Shown: positions 15,857 through 25,280 of the stretch, piece after piece
How the letters are laid out: each line of letters begins with the position of its first letter
How positions within the stretch are numbered: position 1 is the stretch's first letter
Source of the DNA: Burkholderiaceae bacterium
GTDB taxonomy: Bacteria; Pseudomonadota; Gammaproteobacteria; Burkholderiales; Burkholderiaceae_C
DNA: 64,000 nucleotides
Assembly: GCA_017992055.1 (NCBI GenBank)
Contig: JAGOPK010000001.1
Coordinates: 868,001 to 932,000 of the forward strand
Direction of reading: 5' to 3'
Notes under the pieces: model-generated
What the model saw: the letters and a program-made list of their open reading frames with translations, nothing else
What the model was told of the DNA's origin: nothing
Database searches by the model: none
Translations under genes and position numbers: made by a program

Positions 15857-15878
15857 GTACAACTAACCAGTTCGTACA
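15849..15878 (+). promoter_or_regulatory. Repeated TetR-type operator upstream of the TRAP/quinate operon
   Basis: The pattern ACC-N4-CGTACA occurs twice, at 15849-15861 and 15866-15878, 17 bp apart. The second copy lies within an inverted repeat, AACT-AACC-AGTT, flanked by GTAC on both sides. A related copy overlaps the TetR start codon at 15039-15056. Overlap with the presumed -10 region fits repression. The link to the adjacent TetR protein is inferred. Confidence 0.55.
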
Positions 15879-15962
15879 TTATTCGGCCGCCGCCCCACAC
15901 CCCAGGTCGGCGCTGCGGCCGCGTCGGTTGCGCGGCGCGGCCCGAACCACCAGGAGACCGGC

Positions 15963-16523
15963 GTGAACAAGCTGATCAACGCCTACTGCCGATTGCTGGA
16001 ATGGACCATGGTCGCCCTGCTGGTGCTGATGGTGCTGCTGGTGTTCGGCAACGTGGTGCTGCGCTATGCCTTCGACTCGGGCATCACCGTGTCCGAGGAG
16101 CTGTCGCGCTGGCTGTTCGTGTGGATGTGCTTCCTGGGCGCGGTGGTCGCGGTCAAGGAGCATGGCCACCTGGGCACCGACATGCTGGTGTCGCGCCTGG
16201 GCGCGCCGGGCCGGCGTGTCTGCCTGGTGCTGGTGCAGCTGGCCATGCTGGGCATCGACGGCCTGCTGCTGCAGGGTGCCTGGCAGCAGATGCAGATCAA
16301 CCTGGAGGTCGAGGCCCCGGTCACCGGCGCCTCGATGGGCATCTTCTACGGCGCCGGCGTGGTGTTCGCCGTCTCGGCCGGCCTGCTGACGCTGCGTGAG
16401 CTGTGGCGCACCGTCACCGGCCAGCTCAGCGACGCCGAGCTGGTGGCGGTGCGCGAGAGCGAGGACCTGGCGCAGATCGACGAGCTGCACCTGGACCGCA
16501 GCGGCACTTACAAGAACCGCTGA
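15963..16523 (+). CDS. dctQ: TRAP transporter small membrane subunit (DctQ)
   Basis: This 186-residue four-helix membrane protein has the DctQ features: TM1 in VALLVLMVLLVFGNVVLRYA, the conserved SEELSRWLFVWMCFLGAVVA for TM2, KEHGHLGTDML, then TM3 and TM4. The start is GTG at 15963 with AGGAGA 5-10 bases upstream; no ATG fits. With DctM and DctP it forms a sodium-driven tripartite importer for carboxylates. It is the first gene after the operator-bearing spacer and is separated from dctM by 49 bp. Its position in a quinate/shikimate cluster makes those acids the likely substrates. Confidence 0.93.
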   Translation: MNKLINAYCRLLEWTMVALLVLMVLLVFGNVVLRYAFDSGITVSEELSRWLFVWMCFLGAVVAVKEHGHLGTDMLVSRLGAPGRRVCLVLVQLAMLGIDGLLLQGAWQQMQINLEVEAPVTGASMGIFYGAGVVFAVSAGLLTLRELWRTVTGQLSDAELVAVRESEDLAQIDELHLDRSGTYKNR

Positions 16524-16572
16524 GCCGCCGCCGCGCCGCACCGCCGCAGCACTGCCAACCGGACCGCAGACC

Positions 16573-17853
16573 ATGACCGTCACCATCTTCCTCGGCGCGC
16601 TGATCGGCGCCATGCTGCTGGGCATGCCCATCGCCTATGCCCTGCTGGTCTCCGGCGTGGCCCTGATGTGGCACTTGGACCTGTTCGATGCGCAGATCCT
16701 GGCGCAGAACGTCATCAACGGCGCCGACAGCTTCCCGCTGCTGGCCGTGCCGTTCTTCATGCTCGCCGGCGAGATCATGAACGTCGGCGGGCTGTCGCGG
16801 CGCATCGTCGACCTGGCCATCACCCTGGTCGGCCACAAGCGCGGCGGCCTGGGCTTCGTGGCCATCCTGGCGGCGGTGCTGATGGCCGCGCTGTCGGGCT
16901 CGGCGGTGGCCGATACCGCGGCGCTGGCGGCCCTGCTGCTGCCGATGATGGTGCGCGCCGGCCACAACAAGGCCACCGCCGGCGGCCTGATCGCATCGGC
17001 CGGCATCATCGCGCCGGTGATCCCGCCGTCGATCGGCTTCGTGGTCTTCGGCGTGGCCGCCAACCTGTCGATCGGCAAGCTGTTCCTGGCCGGCATCGTG
17101 CCCGGCATCCTGATGGGCGTGTCCATCGCCGTGGCCTGGTGGTGGGTGTCCAAGCGCGAGGCCATCACGCCGCCGCCCAAGGCCAGCACCGCGCAGCGGC
17201 TGAAGGCCCTGCGTGAATCGGCCTGGGCCCTGTTCCTGCCGGTGATCGTGGTCGTGGGCCTGAAGTTCGGCGTGTTCACGCCGACCGAGGCCGCGGTGGT
17301 GGCGGCGGTGTATGCGCTGTTCGTCTCGGTCTTCGTCTACCGCGAGCTGAAGTGGCACCAGCTGGGCGAGGTCTTCAAGGCCTCGGCCAAGACCACCGCG
17401 GTGATCATGTTCCTGGTGGCGGCGGCCATGGTCAGCGCCTGGCTGATCACGGTGGCCGACATCCCCAGCAAGATGATCTCGCTGCTGGAACCCTTCATGG
17501 GCAACCAGACCCTGCTGCTGGTGGCCATCATGCTGCTGGTCATCGCCGTGGGCACGGCCATGGACATGACGCCGACCATCCTGATCATGACGCCGGTGCT
17601 GATGCCGGTGGTCAAGGCCGCCGGCATCGACCCGATCTACTTCGGCGTGCTGTTCATCATGAACAACGCCATCGGCCTGATCACGCCGCCCGTGGGCACG
17701 GTGCTCAACGTGGTGGCCGGCGTCGGCAAGATGAAGATGGACGACGTCACCCGCGGCGTGCTGCCCTTCATGCTGGCGCAGTTTGCGGTGATGTTCCTGC
17801 TGGTGTTCTTCCCGTCGCTGGTGATCGTGCCGGCGCGCTGGTTTGCTGGCTGA
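16573..17853 (+). CDS. dctM: TRAP transporter large membrane subunit (DctM)
   Basis: This 426-residue permease has 12 predicted membrane segments of the DctM family (ion transporter superfamily). Recognisable segments are PLLAVPFFMLAGEIMNVGG, the proline-rich IIAPVIPPSIGFVVFGVAAN and the repeat-related GVLFIMNNAIGLITPPVGT. The start at 16573 has GGA and GCAGA upstream and gives the usual beginning MTVTIFLGALIGAMLLGMPI. It carries out sodium-coupled transport of the ligand delivered by the DctP protein encoded next (51 bp downstream). Confidence 0.95.
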   Translation: MTVTIFLGALIGAMLLGMPIAYALLVSGVALMWHLDLFDAQILAQNVINGADSFPLLAVPFFMLAGEIMNVGGLSRRIVDLAITLVGHKRGGLGFVAILAAVLMAALSGSAVADTAALAALLLPMMVRAGHNKATAGGLIASAGIIAPVIPPSIGFVVFGVAANLSIGKLFLAGIVPGILMGVSIAVAWWWVSKREAITPPPKASTAQRLKALRESAWALFLPVIVVVGLKFGVFTPTEAAVVAAVYALFVSVFVYRELKWHQLGEVFKASAKTTAVIMFLVAAAMVSAWLITVADIPSKMISLLEPFMGNQTLLLVAIMLLVIAVGTAMDMTPTILIMTPVLMPVVKAAGIDPIYFGVLFIMNNAIGLITPPVGTVLNVVAGVGKMKMDDVTRGVLPFMLAQFAVMFLLVFFPSLVIVPARWFAG

Positions 17854-17904
17854 TTTCGCTTTCCCCTGGCGCGACGCGCCATCCATCCCCCCTCGGAGAC
17901 AACC

Positions 17905-18909
17905 ATGAAACGCCTGATGCTCAAGACCCTGCTGGCCATTGCGGCCGTGGCCACCATGGGTGCGGCCAGCGCCGTGCACGCCCAGGAGCGCACCTTCAAG
18001 TTCGCGCTGCAGAACCCCAAGGGCCATCCGCTGGAGATCGGCGCGCAGAAGTTCGCCGAGCTGGTGGCGGCCAAGTCCGGCGGCAAGATGAAGGTCAACG
18101 TCTTCCCCGGCGGCGCGCTGGGTGGCGACGCGGCCAATGTCTCGGCCCTGCAGGGCGGCACCATCGAGTTCGTGCAGCTGAACTCGGGCATCCTGGCCTC
18201 GCAGGTCAAGGACTTCGAGGTCTATGACTTCCCGTTCATCTTCGCCAATGCCAAGGAGGCCGATGCGGTGGTCGACGGCCCCTTCGGCCAGAAGCTGCAT
18301 GCCAAGCTGGCCGACAAGGGCATCATCGGCCTGGCCTATGTGGAGCTGGGCTTCCGCAACATCACCAACGGCCGCAAGCCCATCAACACCGTGGAGGACA
18401 TCGCCGGCCTGAAGCTGCGCGTGATCCCCAACGCCATCAACGTCGACTGGGTCAAGGCTCTGGGCGCCAACCCGACGCCGATGGCCTTCCCCGAGGTCTA
18501 TGCCGGCCTGGAGCAGAAGGCCATCGACGGCCAGGAGAACCCGCTGTCGGTGATCCTGGCCAACAAGTTCTACGAGGTGCAGAAGCACCTGGCCATCACC
18601 AACCACCAGTACAACCCGCAGTCGCTGATCTTCAGCAAGAAGGTCTGGGACGGCTTGAGCGAAGCCGACCGCAAGATCATCAAGGATGCGGCGGTCGAGG
18701 CCGCGGCCTACCAGCGCAAGGTCAACCGCGACAAGTCGGCCGACGACCTGGCCGAGCTGAAGAAGGCCGGCATGCAGGCCACCGAGTTCTCGGCCGCCGA
18801 GCAGGCCAAGCTGCGCGACAAGCTCAAGCCGGTGCTGGACAAGCACGGCGCCGCCGTGGCCGCCACGCTGGCCGAGCTGCAGGCCGAGCTGGCCAAGCTG
18901 CGGAAGTAA
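17905..18909 (+). CDS. dctP: TRAP transporter solute-binding protein (DctP)
   Basis: This 334-residue periplasmic binding protein has a signal peptide (MKRLMLKTLLAIAAVATMGA, cleaved after AVHA). The DctP family's carboxylate-binding Arg is in LKLRVIPN, with the second ligand-site loop in GQENPLSVI. GGAGA lies before the start. The protein binds the organic acid in the periplasm and hands it to DctQM. Downstream genes for quinate/shikimate breakdown suggest quinate, shikimate or a related hydroxy-cyclohexane acid as ligand. The C-terminal part (VLDKHGAAVAATLAELQAEL) is helical, as usual. Confidence 0.95.
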   Translation: MKRLMLKTLLAIAAVATMGAASAVHAQERTFKFALQNPKGHPLEIGAQKFAELVAAKSGGKMKVNVFPGGALGGDAANVSALQGGTIEFVQLNSGILASQVKDFEVYDFPFIFANAKEADAVVDGPFGQKLHAKLADKGIIGLAYVELGFRNITNGRKPINTVEDIAGLKLRVIPNAINVDWVKALGANPTPMAFPEVYAGLEQKAIDGQENPLSVILANKFYEVQKHLAITNHQYNPQSLIFSKKVWDGLSEADRKIIKDAAVEAAAYQRKVNRDKSADDLAELKKAGMQATEFSAAEQAKLRDKLKPVLDKHGAAVAATLAELQAELAKLRK

Positions 18910-18927
18910 GCCCCCCCCGGAGCGCCT

Positions 18928-18956
18928 GGCGGCGCTTCCCCCCAGGGGGCGCCGCC
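18928..18956 (+). terminator. Strong hairpin between dctP and the quinate dehydrogenase gene
   Basis: GGCGGCGC and GCGCCGCC form an 8-bp perfect stem that can extend by four more pairs (including two G-U) into a C-rich/G-rich inner part with a CCCCA loop. It lies 19 bases after the dctP stop. It may end or reduce transcription, or protect the transporter mRNA, before the catabolic genes. The sequence looks like an extragenic repeat; other copies in the genome would settle that. Confidence 0.5.
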
Positions 18957-19033
18957 TGCGGCCTGGCCAAGCCAGTTCCGCGGCGACTGCTGGGTTGTAC
19001 CGAGCGGTGGCAACGTCCCCGCCACGAGAGACC

Positions 19034-19927
19034 ATGAGCAACACTGTTTCCACAGGCGCCAAGCTGCTGGTCGGCCTGATCGGCGCCGGCATCCAGCGCT
19101 CGCTGACGCCGGCCATGCACGAGGCCGAGGCCCGCGCCCAGGGCCTGGCCCTGCACTACCAGCTGATCGACCTGGATGCCGGCGGCGTCGGCGCCGAGGC
19201 CCTGCCGGGCCTGCTGCAGGCCGCCCGCATCATGGGCTATGCCGGGCTGAACATCACCTACCCCTGCAAGCAGGCGGTGCTGCCGCTGCTCGACGAGCTG
19301 TCCGACGAGGCGCGGGCCATGGGCGCGGTCAACACCGTGGTGTTCCGCGACGGCCGGGCCATCGGCCACAACACCGACGGCTGGGGCTGGGCCTGGGGCT
19401 TCCAGCGCGGCCTGCCGTCGCCGCAGCCCGGCGACCTGGACTGCGTGGTGCTGCTGGGCGCCGGCGGCGCCGGCTCGGCCATTGCCCATGCGGTGCTGGG
19501 CCTCGGCGCGAAGCGGCTGCGCATCGTCGACCAGGACCCGGCCCGCGCCGCGGCCCTGGCCGCCGAGCTGAATGCCGGGCCCGGCGAGCACCGGGTCCAG
19601 GCCTGTGCCGACATCGCCGTGGCCCTGCAGGGCGCCAGCGGCCTGATCCATGCCACGCCCACCGGCATGGACAAGCTGCCCGGCCTGCCGCTGCCGGCCA
19701 GCCTGCTGCACCCGGGCCTGTGGGTGGCCGAGATCGTCTACTTCCCGCTGGACACGGCCCTGCTGCAGGCCGCGCGCGCCGCCGGCTGCCGCACCGTGGA
19801 CGGCGGCACCATGGCCGTGGGCCAGGCGGTGGGCGCCTTCCGCCTGTTCACCGGCCTGGAGCCCGAGGCCGAGCGCATCGACGCCCACTTCCGCCGCCTG
19901 GTGGCTGCACGCGCCGCCAACCCCTGA
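19034..19927 (+). CDS. Quinate/shikimate dehydrogenase, NAD-type (AroE family, catabolic)
   Basis: This 297-residue protein is an AroE-fold dehydrogenase. The substrate half has SLTPAMHEAE, GLNITYPCKQAVLPLLDELS (catalytic Lys in PCK) and NTDGWGWA (catalytic Asp). The cofactor half has GAGGAGSAIAHAV and, after the second beta strand, VDQDPAR instead of the NR(S/T) loop of NADP enzymes. The acidic residue points to NAD, as in catabolic QsuD/YdiB-like quinate/shikimate dehydrogenases. It would oxidise quinate to 3-dehydroquinate and shikimate to 3-dehydroshikimate. The ATG at 19034 follows GAGAG. It lies 14 bp before the HPPD-like gene in the same operon, and a second, biosynthetic aroE is at 29561-30472. 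Confidence 0.9.
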   Translation: MSNTVSTGAKLLVGLIGAGIQRSLTPAMHEAEARAQGLALHYQLIDLDAGGVGAEALPGLLQAARIMGYAGLNITYPCKQAVLPLLDELSDEARAMGAVNTVVFRDGRAIGHNTDGWGWAWGFQRGLPSPQPGDLDCVVLLGAGGAGSAIAHAVLGLGAKRLRIVDQDPARAAALAAELNAGPGEHRVQACADIAVALQGASGLIHATPTGMDKLPGLPLPASLLHPGLWVAEIVYFPLDTALLQAARAAGCRTVDGGTMAVGQAVGAFRLFTGLEPEAERIDAHFRRLVAARAANP

Positions 19928-19940
19928 TCCGGAGTTCCCG

Positions 19941-20840
19941 ATGACCGACCTGCCAAGCCTGGCCCGCGAGACCCGCAGCGCCCTGCCCAACCCGCTGGGG
20001 CTGGAGGGCATCGAGTTCGTCGAATACCGCAGCGGCCGGCCCCAGGCCCTGGGCCAGGTGCTCGAGGCCATGGGCTTTGCGCCGGTGGCCCGCCACCGCT
20101 CGCGCGAGGTGCTGCTGTACCGCCAGGGCAGCATGAACGTGGTCATCAACGCCCATGGCGCGGCGCCCGACGAGCCGGCGCAGATCGCCGCGCTGGGCCT
20201 GCGCGTGCGCGATGCGGCCCAGGCCTTTGCACGCTGCTGCGAGCGTGGCGCCTGGGCCGTGCCGGCCCAGGTGGCGGTGATGGAACTGAACATCCCGGCC
20301 ATCCACGGCGTGGGCAGCACGCGCATCTACTTCGTCGACCGCTGGCGCGAGTTCTCGATCTGGGGCGTGGACTTCGTGCCCATTCCCACCGTCGAGCAGC
20401 AGCCGCCGGCCCTGGCCGGCCTGCACTGGTTTGGCGTGGTGCAGTACATCGGCGCCGGCCGCATGGCCGACTGGTGCGCCTTCTACGGCGAGCTGTTCGG
20501 CTTCGACCAGCTGCCCGACGAGCGCCGCTTCGGCATCCTGCCCAAGGGCCGCATCCTCAGCAGCCCCTGCGGCACGTTCCATCTGCAGCTGATCGAGCCG
20601 GAGTCGGACGATGCCGAGCTGGTGGGCATCGCCGGCCGTCCGGACGATGGCGACGAATGCCTGCAGCGCATGGGCCTGGGCACGCCCGACGTGGCCGCCG
20701 CCATGCAGGCCCTGGCCGCGCGCGGCGTGGGCTTTGTCGACCAGGCCGACCTGCATCCCGATGCACGCGGCGCGCTGACCCGGCCCTGGCTGGGCGGCGT
20801 GATGTTCGAGCTGGTGCGCAGCCCGGTCGCGGCAGCCTGA
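19941..20840 (+). CDS. 4-hydroxyphenylpyruvate dioxygenase-like (VOC) protein, stand-alone counterpart of the QuiC1 C-terminal domain
   Basis: This 299-residue protein has two VOC modules arranged as in 4-hydroxyphenylpyruvate dioxygenase. The second module starts LHWFGVVQYIGAGRMADWCA, matching the IDHLTHNVYRGRM region of HPPD (first iron ligand His). The third ligand Glu is in GVMFELVRS. The middle ligand, His in the IQH motif of HPPD, appears as Arg in LQRMGLGTPDVAAAM, so iron binding and dioxygenase activity are doubtful. It lies in a quinate cluster directly before, and overlapping, the TIM-barrel dehydratase. In pseudomonad QuiC1 the same two parts are fused, dehydratase first. The function of the HPPD-like part in quinate breakdown is not established. 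GGAG is 9 bases before the ATG. Confidence 0.8.
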   Translation: MTDLPSLARETRSALPNPLGLEGIEFVEYRSGRPQALGQVLEAMGFAPVARHRSREVLLYRQGSMNVVINAHGAAPDEPAQIAALGLRVRDAAQAFARCCERGAWAVPAQVAVMELNIPAIHGVGSTRIYFVDRWREFSIWGVDFVPIPTVEQQPPALAGLHWFGVVQYIGAGRMADWCAFYGELFGFDQLPDERRFGILPKGRILSSPCGTFHLQLIEPESDDAELVGIAGRPDDGDECLQRMGLGTPDVAAAMQALAARGVGFVDQADLHPDARGALTRPWLGGVMFELVRSPVAAA

Positions 20841-21775
20841 TGGGGTTGACGACCATGCCGCACCGCGACCATGCGATCAGTCCCACGGCCGACTTCGGCA
20901 TGGACACCATCACGCTGGCCGGCTCGCTGCAGGCCAAGCTGCAGGCCATGCGCGACGCCGGCTTCGGCCAGGTGATGCTCAAGGCCAACGACATCGTCGG
21001 CCACCCGGGCGGCGTGGACGAGGCCGTGCGCGTGGTGCGCGCCAGCGGCCTGCGTGTCACCGGCTTCCAGGTGCTGCGCGACTTCGAGGGCCTGTCCGGC
21101 CATCTGCACGACTACAAGGTCGACATCGCCAAGAGCATGCTGGAGATGGCCCATGCGCTGGGCGCGCCGCTGCTGCTGGCCTGCTCGTCGACCAGCCAGC
21201 ATGCCAGCGGCGAGCCCGAGGTCATCGCCCGTGACCTGCGCAAGCTGGCCATGCTGGCCCTGCCGCTGGGCATCAAGGTGGCCTACGAGGGCCTGAGCTG
21301 GGGCCGCCACATCAACGAGTTCACCACCGCCTGGGAGGCGGTGTGCCGCGCCGACATGCCCAACCTCGGCATGGGCGTCGACTCGTACCACATCTTCGCC
21401 ACGCAGACGCCGCTGGGTGCGCTGGCCACGCTGGACGCGCGGCGCATCTTCCTGGTCCAGCTGTCCGACTTCATGTGGCAGGAGACACGCTCGGTGGAAG
21501 AGCGCATCGCCACCGCGCGCACCTTCCGTGTCTTTCCCGGCGAGGGCGTGCACAGCGAGCAGCTGGCCCAGCTGGTGCGCACGCTGGCGGCCATCGGCTA
21601 CCGCGGCGACTACAGCTTCGAGGTCTTCAACGACGACTACCAGCAGCTGCCGCTGCCCACGGTGGCGGCACGGGCCCAGCGCTCGGCCCAGTGGCTGGGC
21701 GAGGAGGTGCTGCGCCGCTCGCTACCATTGCCCAACGAGATTCGACTTAAGCGCCGCCAGGCCAAACCCACATGA
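20840..21775 (+). CDS. quiC: 3-dehydroshikimate dehydratase-like TIM-barrel protein (sugar phosphate isomerase/epimerase family)
   Basis: This 311-residue protein has the AP-endonuclease-2/IolE TIM-barrel fold. Candidate metal ligands are in the expected order: Glu in [13 protein letters not shown], Asp in [10 protein letters not shown], Gln in IFLVQLSDF and Glu in [10 protein letters not shown]. This fits QuiC1-type 3-dehydroshikimate dehydratases, which make protocatechuate from 3-dehydroshikimate. The ATG overlaps the stop of the HPPD-like gene (TGATG), and the gene's own stop overlaps the aroQ start, so all three are translationally coupled. Without the neighbours it could only be called a sugar phosphate isomerase; the context makes the dehydratase assignment likely. 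The symbol is tentative. Confidence 0.8.
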   Translation: MGLTTMPHRDHAISPTADFGMDTITLAGSLQAKLQAMRDAGFGQVMLKANDIVGHPGGVDEAVRVVRASGLRVTGFQVLRDFEGLSGHLHDYKVDIAKSMLEMAHALGAPLLLACSSTSQHASGEPEVIARDLRKLAMLALPLGIKVAYEGLSWGRHINEFTTAWEAVCRADMPNLGMGVDSYHIFATQTPLGALATLDARRIFLVQLSDFMWQETRSVEERIATARTFRVFPGEGVHSEQLAQLVRTLAAIGYRGDYSFEVFNDDYQQLPLPTVAARAQRSAQWLGEEVLRRSLPLPNEIRLKRRQAKPT

Positions 21776-22230
21776 TCAAGCTGCTGGTCCTCAACGGCCC
21801 CAACCTCAACCTGCTGGGCACACGCGAGCCCGCCGTCTACGGCCACACCACGCTGGCCGATGTGGAGGCGCTGTGCCGCGCCGCCGCCGCCGAGCGTGGT
21901 GCCGAGGCCGAATGCCGGCAGAGCAACCACGAAGGCCAGCTGCTGGACTGGATCCACGAGGCCGGCCGCCAGCACCGTGCCGGCGAGCTGGCCGGCGTGG
22001 TGATGAACCCCGGCGCCTACACCCACACCAGCATTGCGCTGCACGATGCGATCAAGGGCACGGGCGTGCCGCTGATCGAGGTGCACATCAGCAATGTGCA
22101 TGCGCGCGAGAGCTTCCGCCACCACAGCTACATCTCGCCGGCGGCCGCCGGCATCGTGGTCGGCTTCGGCGTCGATGGCTATGTGCTGGCCATCGACGGC
22201 CTGCTGCGCAAGGCCCGCGCTGCAGTCTGA
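21772..22230 (+). CDS. aroQ: Type II 3-dehydroquinate dehydratase
   Basis: This 152-residue enzyme is of normal family length and interconverts 3-dehydroquinate and 3-dehydroshikimate. The motifs are [21 protein letters not shown] (with the catalytic Tyr in the lid loop), [16 protein letters not shown], and the catalytic His in [20 protein letters not shown]. The last enzyme of the operon, it overlaps the preceding gene by 4 bp. In this position it probably acts in the catabolic direction; in many Burkholderiales another aroQ sits next to accB, and here the accB upstream region lacks one. It converges on the PfkB kinase gene (19 bp between). Confidence 0.95.
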   Translation: MIKLLVLNGPNLNLLGTREPAVYGHTTLADVEALCRAAAAERGAEAECRQSNHEGQLLDWIHEAGRQHRAGELAGVVMNPGAYTHTSIALHDAIKGTGVPLIEVHISNVHARESFRHHSYISPAAAGIVVGFGVDGYVLAIDGLLRKARAAV

Positions 22231-22249
22231 GCGGGCGGGCTGAGGGACT

Positions 22250-23167
22250 TCAGGCCGCAGCGATCAGCTCGGCCGGGATTTGGTGGTTCTGCGGCCCGTG
22301 CTGGGCGATCTTCAGCGCGCCCACCTGGTTGCCCAGGGCCACGCAGCGCTGCAGCGTCCAGCCCTGCGACAGGCCGTGCAGCAGGGCGCCGCGGAAGGCG
22401 TCGCCGCAGCCCGTGGGATCGTTGACCGCGCTGGCGGCCACGCCCGGCACATGGCTGCGCTGGCCGTTGATCCACAGGTCGCAGCCCTGGGCGCCCAGGG
22501 TCACGATCACGCCCTGCAGATTGGGCTGGCGCGACAGCTCCTCGATGGTCGTGCCCATGCGCTCGGTGAGCATGGCGCCTTCGTAGTCGTTGACGGCCAC
22601 CCAGCTGGCCAGCTGGGTGAAGCGGCGCAGCTCGGTGCCGTCGAACAGCGGCAGGTTCTGGCCCGGATCGAAGATGAACGGGATCTTGGCCGCGGCCAGC
22701 TGCTCGCAGTGCTTTTGCATGGCCTCGCGGCCGTCGGGGGCGACGATGGCCAGCTTGACATCACCGCGCTGCGCCGGCACGTCGGTCTGGTGCGCCAGCA
22801 GCATCGCGCCCGGGTGGAAGGCGGTGATCTGGTTGTTGTCCTCGTCGGTGATGATCATGCACTGCGCGGTATAGGTCTCGCTGGCCTGCAGCACCATCGA
22901 GGTGTCCACGCCCCAGCCTTCCAGCCGGCGCAGGTAGTCGCCACCGTCGTTGCCGATGGCGCCCTTGATCAGCGGCTTGCCGCCCAGCAGGTGCAGGGTG
23001 TAGGCGATGTTGCCGGCGCAGCCGCCGAACTCGCGGCGCAGCGTCGGCACCAGGAAGGACACATTCAGCATGTGCACCTTGTCCGGCATGATCTGCTGCG
23101 CAAAGCGGCCCGGGAAGTTGGTGATGGTGTCGAAGGCGAGCGAGCCGCAGATCAGGACAGAGGACAT
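22250..23167 (-). CDS. PfkB-family carbohydrate (adenosine-type) kinase
   Basis: This 305-residue kinase has PfkB signatures. Near residue 48 is the first pattern, GGCAGNIAYTLHLLGG, and at about 245-260 the catalytic NDPTGCGDAFRGALLHG with the base Asp and anion-hole GCGD. The N-terminal ICGSLAFDTITNFPGRFAQ and the HPGAM loop resemble the adenosine/ribokinase-like subgroup found in this locus across Burkholderiales. It phosphorylates a sugar or nucleoside using ATP, and the substrate is not known. The start at 23167 is the family start. It is upstream-neighboured by the DUF3426 gene, which is transcribed in the same direction. Confidence 0.9.
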   Translation of the reverse strand: MSSVLICGSLAFDTITNFPGRFAQQIMPDKVHMLNVSFLVPTLRREFGGCAGNIAYTLHLLGGKPLIKGAIGNDGGDYLRRLEGWGVDTSMVLQASETYTAQCMIITDEDNNQITAFHPGAMLLAHQTDVPAQRGDVKLAIVAPDGREAMQKHCEQLAAAKIPFIFDPGQNLPLFDGTELRRFTQLASWVAVNDYEGAMLTERMGTTIEELSRQPNLQGVIVTLGAQGCDLWINGQRSHVPGVAASAVNDPTGCGDAFRGALLHGLSQGWTLQRCVALGNQVGALKIAQHGPQNHQIPAELIAAA

Positions 23168-23233
23168 GGGTGTGCCGTGGGTGGGGGCTGAGAGGGCAAA
23201 CGCGCGATTGTCGCCGCGAACGGCGCCGCCGCA

Positions 23234-24271
<1,038 letters not shown>

Positions 24272-24357
24272 CGAGTCGGTGGCGTGGTGTGCGTCATCGT
24301 GGTGGCGATGATGCCATGGGGCCGCAGCGGCCCCGGCTGATGCGGGTCAGGCCGGGC

Positions 24358-25266
24358 TCAGGCCGGCCGCCGGGCCGTCATCAGGATCCAGCCGTCCTCG
24401 CTGTCGCTGACCTGCAGCGACAGCCAGGGCGCGTAGGCGGCCTTCAGCTCATCGGCCTGGCGCTCCAGGATGCCGGCCAGCACCAGATGGCCGCCGGGCG
24501 CGACATGCGAGCACAGCAAGGGCGCCAGCAGCTTCAGCGGCGTGGCCAGGATGTTGGCCAGCACCAGCGGGTACTCGCCGCGGGCCGCCTCGGGCAGGCC
24601 GGGGTTCAGGTCCACGCCATTGGCGGCGGCGTTGTCGCGGGTGGATTGCACCGCGGCCGTGTCGATGTCCACCGCGTCGATGGCCTGGGCGCCATGCAGG
24701 GCCGCGGCAATGGCCAGGATGCCCGAGCCGCAGCCGTAGTCCAGCGTGCGCTGCCAGCCGGCAGCCAGCGCCGGCGCCTGCTGCGCAATCCAGCGCAGGC
24801 ACATGCGCGTGGTCGGGTGGGTGCCGGTGCCGAAGGCCAGGCCGGGGTCGAGGCGGATGATGCGCTCGGCCGCCGGCGGCGCCTCGTGCCAGCTGGGCAC
24901 GATCCAGAACGTCGGCGTGATCTCCACCGGCGCAAACTGGCTTTGCGTCAGCCGCACCCAGTCCTGATCGGCCACCTCGCGCAGCGCCAGCACCTGCACC
25001 TGGTCGTCGGCGGCCCAGTCCTGGGCCAGCACCAGGGCCGCGGCCTCGGTGGCCTGGGCCTCGTCGGCAAACAGCGCGGTCACGTCGCTGCGCTGCCAGC
25101 CTTCGCGCGGCGCGGGCATGCCGGGCTCGCCGAACAGCGCCTGCTCGGCCTCGGTGCCGGCGTCGGCATCGGCCACCGAGACCGACAGCGCATCCAGTTC
25201 GTCGACCAGGGCCTCGCTGACCGCTTCGACCAGCGCCTCGGGCAGGCGCAGCACCAGTTCATGCAT
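24358..25266 (-). CDS. prmA: Ribosomal protein L11 methyltransferase
   Basis: This 302-residue SAM-dependent methyltransferase trimethylates ribosomal protein L11. The N-terminal substrate-recognition domain starts MHELVLRLPEALVEAVSEAL. The catalytic domain holds DPGLAFGTGTHPTTRMCLRW, the SAM loop LDYGCGSGILAIAAALHG, VDIDTAAVQSTRDNA and the LANILATPLKLL motif that replaces NPPY. The start at 25266 has GGAG upstream and gives the standard N-terminus. It lies 14 bp after accC in the same direction, as in most Burkholderiales, so it is part of the accBC operon. Confidence 0.96.
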   Translation of the reverse strand: MHELVLRLPEALVEAVSEALVDELDALSVSVADADAGTEAEQALFGEPGMPAPREGWQRSDVTALFADEAQATEAAALVLAQDWAADDQVQVLALREVADQDWVRLTQSQFAPVEITPTFWIVPSWHEAPPAAERIIRLDPGLAFGTGTHPTTRMCLRWIAQQAPALAAGWQRTLDYGCGSGILAIAAALHGAQAIDAVDIDTAAVQSTRDNAAANGVDLNPGLPEAARGEYPLVLANILATPLKLLAPLLCSHVAPGGHLVLAGILERQADELKAAYAPWLSLQVSDSEDGWILMTARRPA

Positions 25267-25280
25267 GTTGTGCTCCGGGC

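Noticed and set aside
16426..19116. An 896-codon minus-strand frame over the TRAP genes
   Set aside because: It is low-complexity His/Asp/Gly/Gln-rich sequence with no motif; the TRAP genes on the other strand are complete.
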